A stretch of DNA of 64,000 nucleotides. Source: Arthrobacter sulfonylureivorans. Lineage in GTDB: Bacteria > Actinomycetota > Actinomycetes > Actinomycetales > Micrococcaceae. The stretch covers positions 62,001 to 126,000 of the forward strand of contig RJAE01000006.1 of assembly GCA_004000035.1 (NCBI GenBank). The letters are read 5' to 3'. Within the stretch, counting starts at the first letter, position 1; each line of letters opens with the position of its first letter. Below the pieces are notes generated by a model. That model was not told the origin of the DNA. It worked only from the letters and a program-made list of their open reading frames with translations, and did not search any database. The position numbers and the translations under genes are program-made. Shown here one piece after another: positions 63,241 through 64,000 of this stretch.

Positions 63241-64000
63241 TCAGCGGACCTGCAGCAGTTCCCTGACCCAGCCATCGGCGCGCAGGAACGCTTCGTCCTG
63301 GTTGCTGCGCGGGATCGTGTGGCCGCGTCGGTCGGCGCGCGGATAGGAGCCCAGGAACCTCAGGCCCGGGCTGAGCCGGTGCAGCCCGCGAACCGCGTCG
63401 GCCACGCGCTCCTCTGCCAGATGCCCTTCAGCGTCCAGGCTGAAGAAATAGTCCCCGAGGAACTGTCCGGTTGGCCGGGACTCGATCCTGCTCAGGTTTA
63501 CCCCCCGGCTGGAGAGCTGTTCCAGGATCGCCACCAGCGCCCCCGGATGGTCCTGCGGCAGCGGGACCACCAGCGTGGTTTTATCCGCTCCGGTCGGTGC
63601 GGGAAGGACGCCGGGCCGGCTCACCAGAATGAAGCGGGTGACGGCGTCGGGAATGTCCCCGATGTCATCGGCAAGCACCTGCAGGCCGCGCTGCTGGGCG
63701 ACCAGCGGCGAGCAGATCGCGGCCTGGTGGCCGGGGGCCGGGTCCAGCAGCCCCACACCGGCCGCCGCCGTGGACGACGCCGGAAGATATGCCGCCTGCG
63801 GAATGTTTTCGCCGCACCAGGTCCGGCACTGGGCCCACGCATGCGGATGGGTGGAGACCACGGAGATCCCTTGGCGCTCCGTCCCGGGACGCACAGCCAG
63901 CACAAACCGGATAGGCACCAGTTGTTCGCCGATGATCTGCAGCGGCTCACCGCCCGCTATCGCGTCCAACGTGGCGCTGACGCCGCCCTCGACCGAGTTC
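63241..64000 (-). CDS. pheA: prephenate dehydratase (5' end outside window)
   Basis: The frame is open to the window edge (first visible residues NSVEGGVSATLDAIAGGEP, the conserved prephenate-binding ENSVEGGV), so about 90 N-terminal residues are missing. It converts prephenate to phenylpyruvate. A regulatory ACT domain is at the C-terminus (LVVPLPQDHPGALVAILEQL, LSRIESRPTGQFLGDYFFSL), giving phenylalanine feedback. The threonine of the active-site motif is present in VTRFILVSRPG. Confidence 0.93.
   Translation of the reverse strand, partial: NSVEGGVSATLDAIAGGEPLQIIGEQLVPIRFVLAVRPGTERQGISVVSTHPHAWAQCRTWCGENIPQAAYLPASSTAAAGVGLLDPAPGHQAAICSPLVAQQRGLQVLADDIGDIPDAVTRFILVSRPGVLPAPTGADKTTLVVPLPQDHPGALVAILEQLSSRGVNLSRIESRPTGQFLGDYFFSLDAEGHLAEERVADAVRGLHRLSPGLRFLGSYPRADRRGHTIPRSNQDEAFLRADGWVRELLQVR

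Overview
The window is 64 kb of GC-rich, densely coded chromosome. Its gene content and order point to a Gram-positive actinobacterium of the Arthrobacter/Micrococcaceae type. The main reasons are an Lsr2 nucleoid protein, ClpC, a DUF3180 / paired PH-domain / folate cluster, a DUF2342 zincin beside tilS, ectABCD, and a stand-alone ArgA-like acetyltransferase. This placement is inferred from gene content; there is no rRNA here to test it. I see no prophage, transposase, CRISPR array or rRNA. The one RNA gene found is a tRNA-Lys(UUU).

Layout. 0-6.3 kb: the end of a DUF445 gene, a 5-oxoprolinase cluster (pxpA-pxpB-pxpC on the minus strand, behind an EcsC-like gene), and several small membrane or hypothetical genes. 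6.3-10.8 kb: bifunctional proline catabolic putA with a divergent LysR regulator and a palindrome between them. 10.9-18.1 kb: a glycosyltransferase, a fused FAD/Fe-S oxidoreductase, a repeat-rich spacer, and an ABC exporter pair (ATPase plus FtsX-like permease). 18.1-21.7 kb: the ectoine/hydroxyectoine operon ectABCD. 21.7-23.7 kb: two gene-poor, repeat- and hairpin-rich spacers around tRNA-Lys and one unknown gene.

23.7-29.7 kb: two phosphate uptake systems facing each other. The low-affinity Pit permease and its DUF47 partner lie on the plus strand, and high-affinity pstSCAB on the minus strand. A clear 11-bp direct-repeat PHO box precedes pstS and a possible half-site precedes the Pit operon. 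29.9-41.5 kb: FUSC-type membrane protein, radA-disA (recombination and c-di-AMP), mutY, ArgA-like acetyltransferase, S9 peptidase, clpC, lsr2.

41.3-56.5 kb: one long minus-strand housekeeping block with many 4-bp ATGA overlaps, read in the order dacB, DUF2342 zincin, tilS, hpt, ftsH, folE, folP, folB, folK, DUF3180, two PH-domain membrane proteins, a DUF2520 Rossmann protein, panC, lysS and a 52-residue membrane protein. It joins cell-wall, tRNA, purine salvage, folate and pantothenate functions. 56.6-64 kb: ppa, an unusual HTH protein with a SatD-like N-terminus, two small membrane proteins (one behind an 18-bp perfect palindrome), a HAD phosphatase, serS, a lipid kinase, an acidic unknown protein, and the 3' part of pheA running off the window.

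No wholly new multi-gene system is evident; most of the window is core genome. The most novel signals are non-coding: a MITE-like inverted repeat with a 36-37-bp palindromic tandem repeat near 15.6-15.8 kb, structured spacers at 22.0-23.6 kb, several orphan operator-like palindromes, and the SatD-like/HTH protein with its own upstream dyad.
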